Positions 62,271 through 64,000 of a DNA stretch of 64,000 nucleotides are shown piece after piece. This DNA comes from Warburgia ugandensis (taxonomy: Eukaryota > Streptophyta > Magnoliopsida > Canellales > Canellaceae). A program made the translations under genes and the position numbers. The notes under the pieces are model-generated. The model saw nothing but the letters and a program-made list of their open reading frames with translations. It was not told the origin of the DNA and ran no database searches. The stretch covers positions 33,710,684 through 33,774,683 of the forward strand of contig CP141128.1 of the NCBI GenBank assembly GCA_035236585.1, written 5' to 3'. Position 1 is the first letter of the stretch. Each line of letters opens with the position of its first letter.

Positions 62271-64000
62271 CAAGTCCCAAGGCAAAATGTCAAAACATTA
62301 TATGTTCTAGGATGTCCCTAAGCACAAAGTCAAATTCCTTAAAGCCTGGGATGTTTCAAAACGTAATTTCTAATATTTTCAAGTTTTTAGATGATCCTTA
62401 ACACAATGTTCAGGTACCTTAAATGCTAGAAAGTTGCAAGGACCTGTGCACAGAGTCCCAAAACACTATGCCAAAAAATTATATTTTTGTGGATGTCCCT
62501 ATGCACAAAGTCAAACCCCATCGAGTCTTGGAAAGTTCCAAAACACGATGTCTAAAATCTTATAGAGGTTAGATGATCCTTGGCACAATTTTTTAGTAAC
62601 TTAAATGCTCAAAAGTTTGAAGGAACAATGTCAAAATAATACATGTCCTTTGTAGTCCCAAGGAACAAAGTCAAATCGCTTTGAATCCTAGGAAGTTTCA
62701 AAACACAATGTCTAAACCTTTCAAGCCATGGATGATCTATGGCACAATGTCTAAGTATATTAAGCATTGGAAAGTCCAAATGGTACAAGATCAAAACAAT
62801 ACATGTCCTTAGAAGTCCTTAGGCACAATGTTGAATTACTTCGATTCCTGGGAAGTGCTCAAACACTATATCAAAATTTCTCATGCCATTGGATGATCCT
62901 TGGTGCAATGAGTGAACACATTATGGTAGGAAAGACCCCAGGCACAATGTAAAAATGTTAAATGCCTTGAAAGTCCCTAGGCACAAAGTCAAATCACTTT
63001 GAGTCCTGGGAAGTTTTCAAACACAATGCTTAAACTTTTCAAGCCTTTGGATGATACTTAGCACATTATTCAGGCACTTTTAAAGCTTAGAAGTCCCAAG
63101 GAAAAATGCCAAAACATTACATGTGCTTGGACGTCCTTGTAAACAAAGTCAAACCCCTTCCAATCCCTGAAAAGTTCCAAAACACGATATCTAAACTTTT
63201 TAAGCTGTTGGATGATCCTAGTCACCTTAAATGTTGAAAAGTCCAAAGGCACAGTGTCAAAGCAATACATGTCCTTGGCAGTTGCTAAGAACAAAGTAAA
63301 ATCACTCTGAGTCCTAGAAAGTTCCCAAACACTATGTTTGAACCTTTCAACTATTGGATGATCTTTAGCCTAATGTCTCCACATGTAAAGCGCAACGAAG
63401 TTCCATGGTACAATTTCAAAACATTATGAGTCCTTAGAAGTTCTTAGGCATAATGTCGAATTATTTCAAGCCCTGGGAAGTCACCAAAAATCAAGGGCTA
63501 AACTATTTGTGCTGTTGGATGCTCCATGAAGCAATTGTCCACCAAGTTAAGTGCTAGGAAGTCCGAAGGCACAATGTCAAAACATTATAAGGCCATGGAA
63601 GACTCAAAGCCCAAAGTCAAATCAATTCTAGTCTTGGAATACAATCTAAAAACTTTACAAATTATTGGGTGATCCTTGGCACAAAGTCAGATCATGTTAA
63701 ACACTAAAGTCCCTATGCACAAATTGAAAACAATACATTTTCTTGGAAATCCCTAGACACAAAGTCAAATCACTTTGAGTCTTGTGGAGTTCTCAAACAC
63801 AATTTTTAGGCTTTTCAAGTTGTTGAATGATCTTGGCACAATGCCCGAACACTTTCTAAGGTGGGAAGTCCCAAAGCATAAGGCCAAAACATTTCATGTC
63901 CATGGAAGTCCCTAGGCATAAAATCAAATCACTTCGAGCCCTAAGAAGTTCTTAGCCCAATATTTAAATTTTCCATGCCATTGGATGAGCCCTAGCAGAA
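62271..64000 (+). repeat. 160-bp satellite, block 3, continuing past the window end
   Basis: About eleven monomers in plus orientation. The monomer at 62982-63141 shows the architecture most clearly: blocks begin at 62982, 63022, 63062 and 63102, exactly 40 apart. Frames at 62609-62952 and 63070-63294 are chance. Confidence 0.9.

Noticed and set aside
46000-64000. Regular repeats considered as a CRISPR array
   Set aside because: The units adjoin without unique spacers, are strongly diverged and lie in a plant-type genome; they form a satellite.

Overview
The window reads as plant heterochromatin, probably pericentromeric or another gene-poor compartment of an angiosperm with a repeat-rich, AT-rich genome. 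The evidence is the element families seen: Ty3/Gypsy chromoviruses of the Tekay/Del type with very long LTRs, Athila-type gag-bearing elements primed by tRNA-Asp, LARD-like non-autonomous relatives, solo LTRs and a diverged satellite. I found no host protein gene, tRNA or rRNA. The long open frames are either decayed retroelement gag/pol or low-complexity and LTR sequence that happens to stay open. The species cannot be told from the sequence.

Layout. Positions 1-20965 hold a Tekay/Del chromovirus (element B) whose left end lies outside the window. Its 5' LTR is split by a complete Athila/TR-GAG-like gag-only element (element A, 1734-10850; LTRs 1734-3882 and 8705-10850; 5-bp target duplication). 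B's gag-pol region (11983 to about 16450) is decayed, and its 3' LTR is 16498-20965. B itself sits in an older B-like LTR (20966-21980), which sits in the LTR of an older LARD-like element. That LARD-like family is arranged LTR - short internal - LTR (23231-26927) - short internal - LTR start (27967). From 28091 to about 45700 lie mostly minus-strand fragments of the same kinds: chromovirus-type LTRs (28091-29265, 36055-39214, 42144 to about 45700) and Athila-type LTR and internal pieces (30564-35700, 39215-41735).

Positions 46000-64000 are dominated by a roughly 160-bp satellite whose monomer is four related 40-bp blocks. It occurs in four segments (46000-47984, including an inversion at about 47300; 49079-52658; 55387-56584; 62271-64000). 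A 1.09-kb non-satellite spacer is present twice (47985-49078 and 61185-62270). Two 2.7-kb solo LTRs of one family, in opposite orientation, complete the region: 52664-55381 (minus strand, target duplication CTTGG, inside the satellite) and 57207-59907 (plus strand, target duplication CCCCC).

The observations most worth a second look are the 4 x 40 bp architecture of the satellite, a short hairpin kept about 340-400 bp before the 3' end of several otherwise diverged LTRs with apparent paired changes, an age paradox (the nested element A has more diverged LTRs than its host B), and the three-LTR/two-internal tandem. All identities and homologies were judged by eye, without alignment software or databases.
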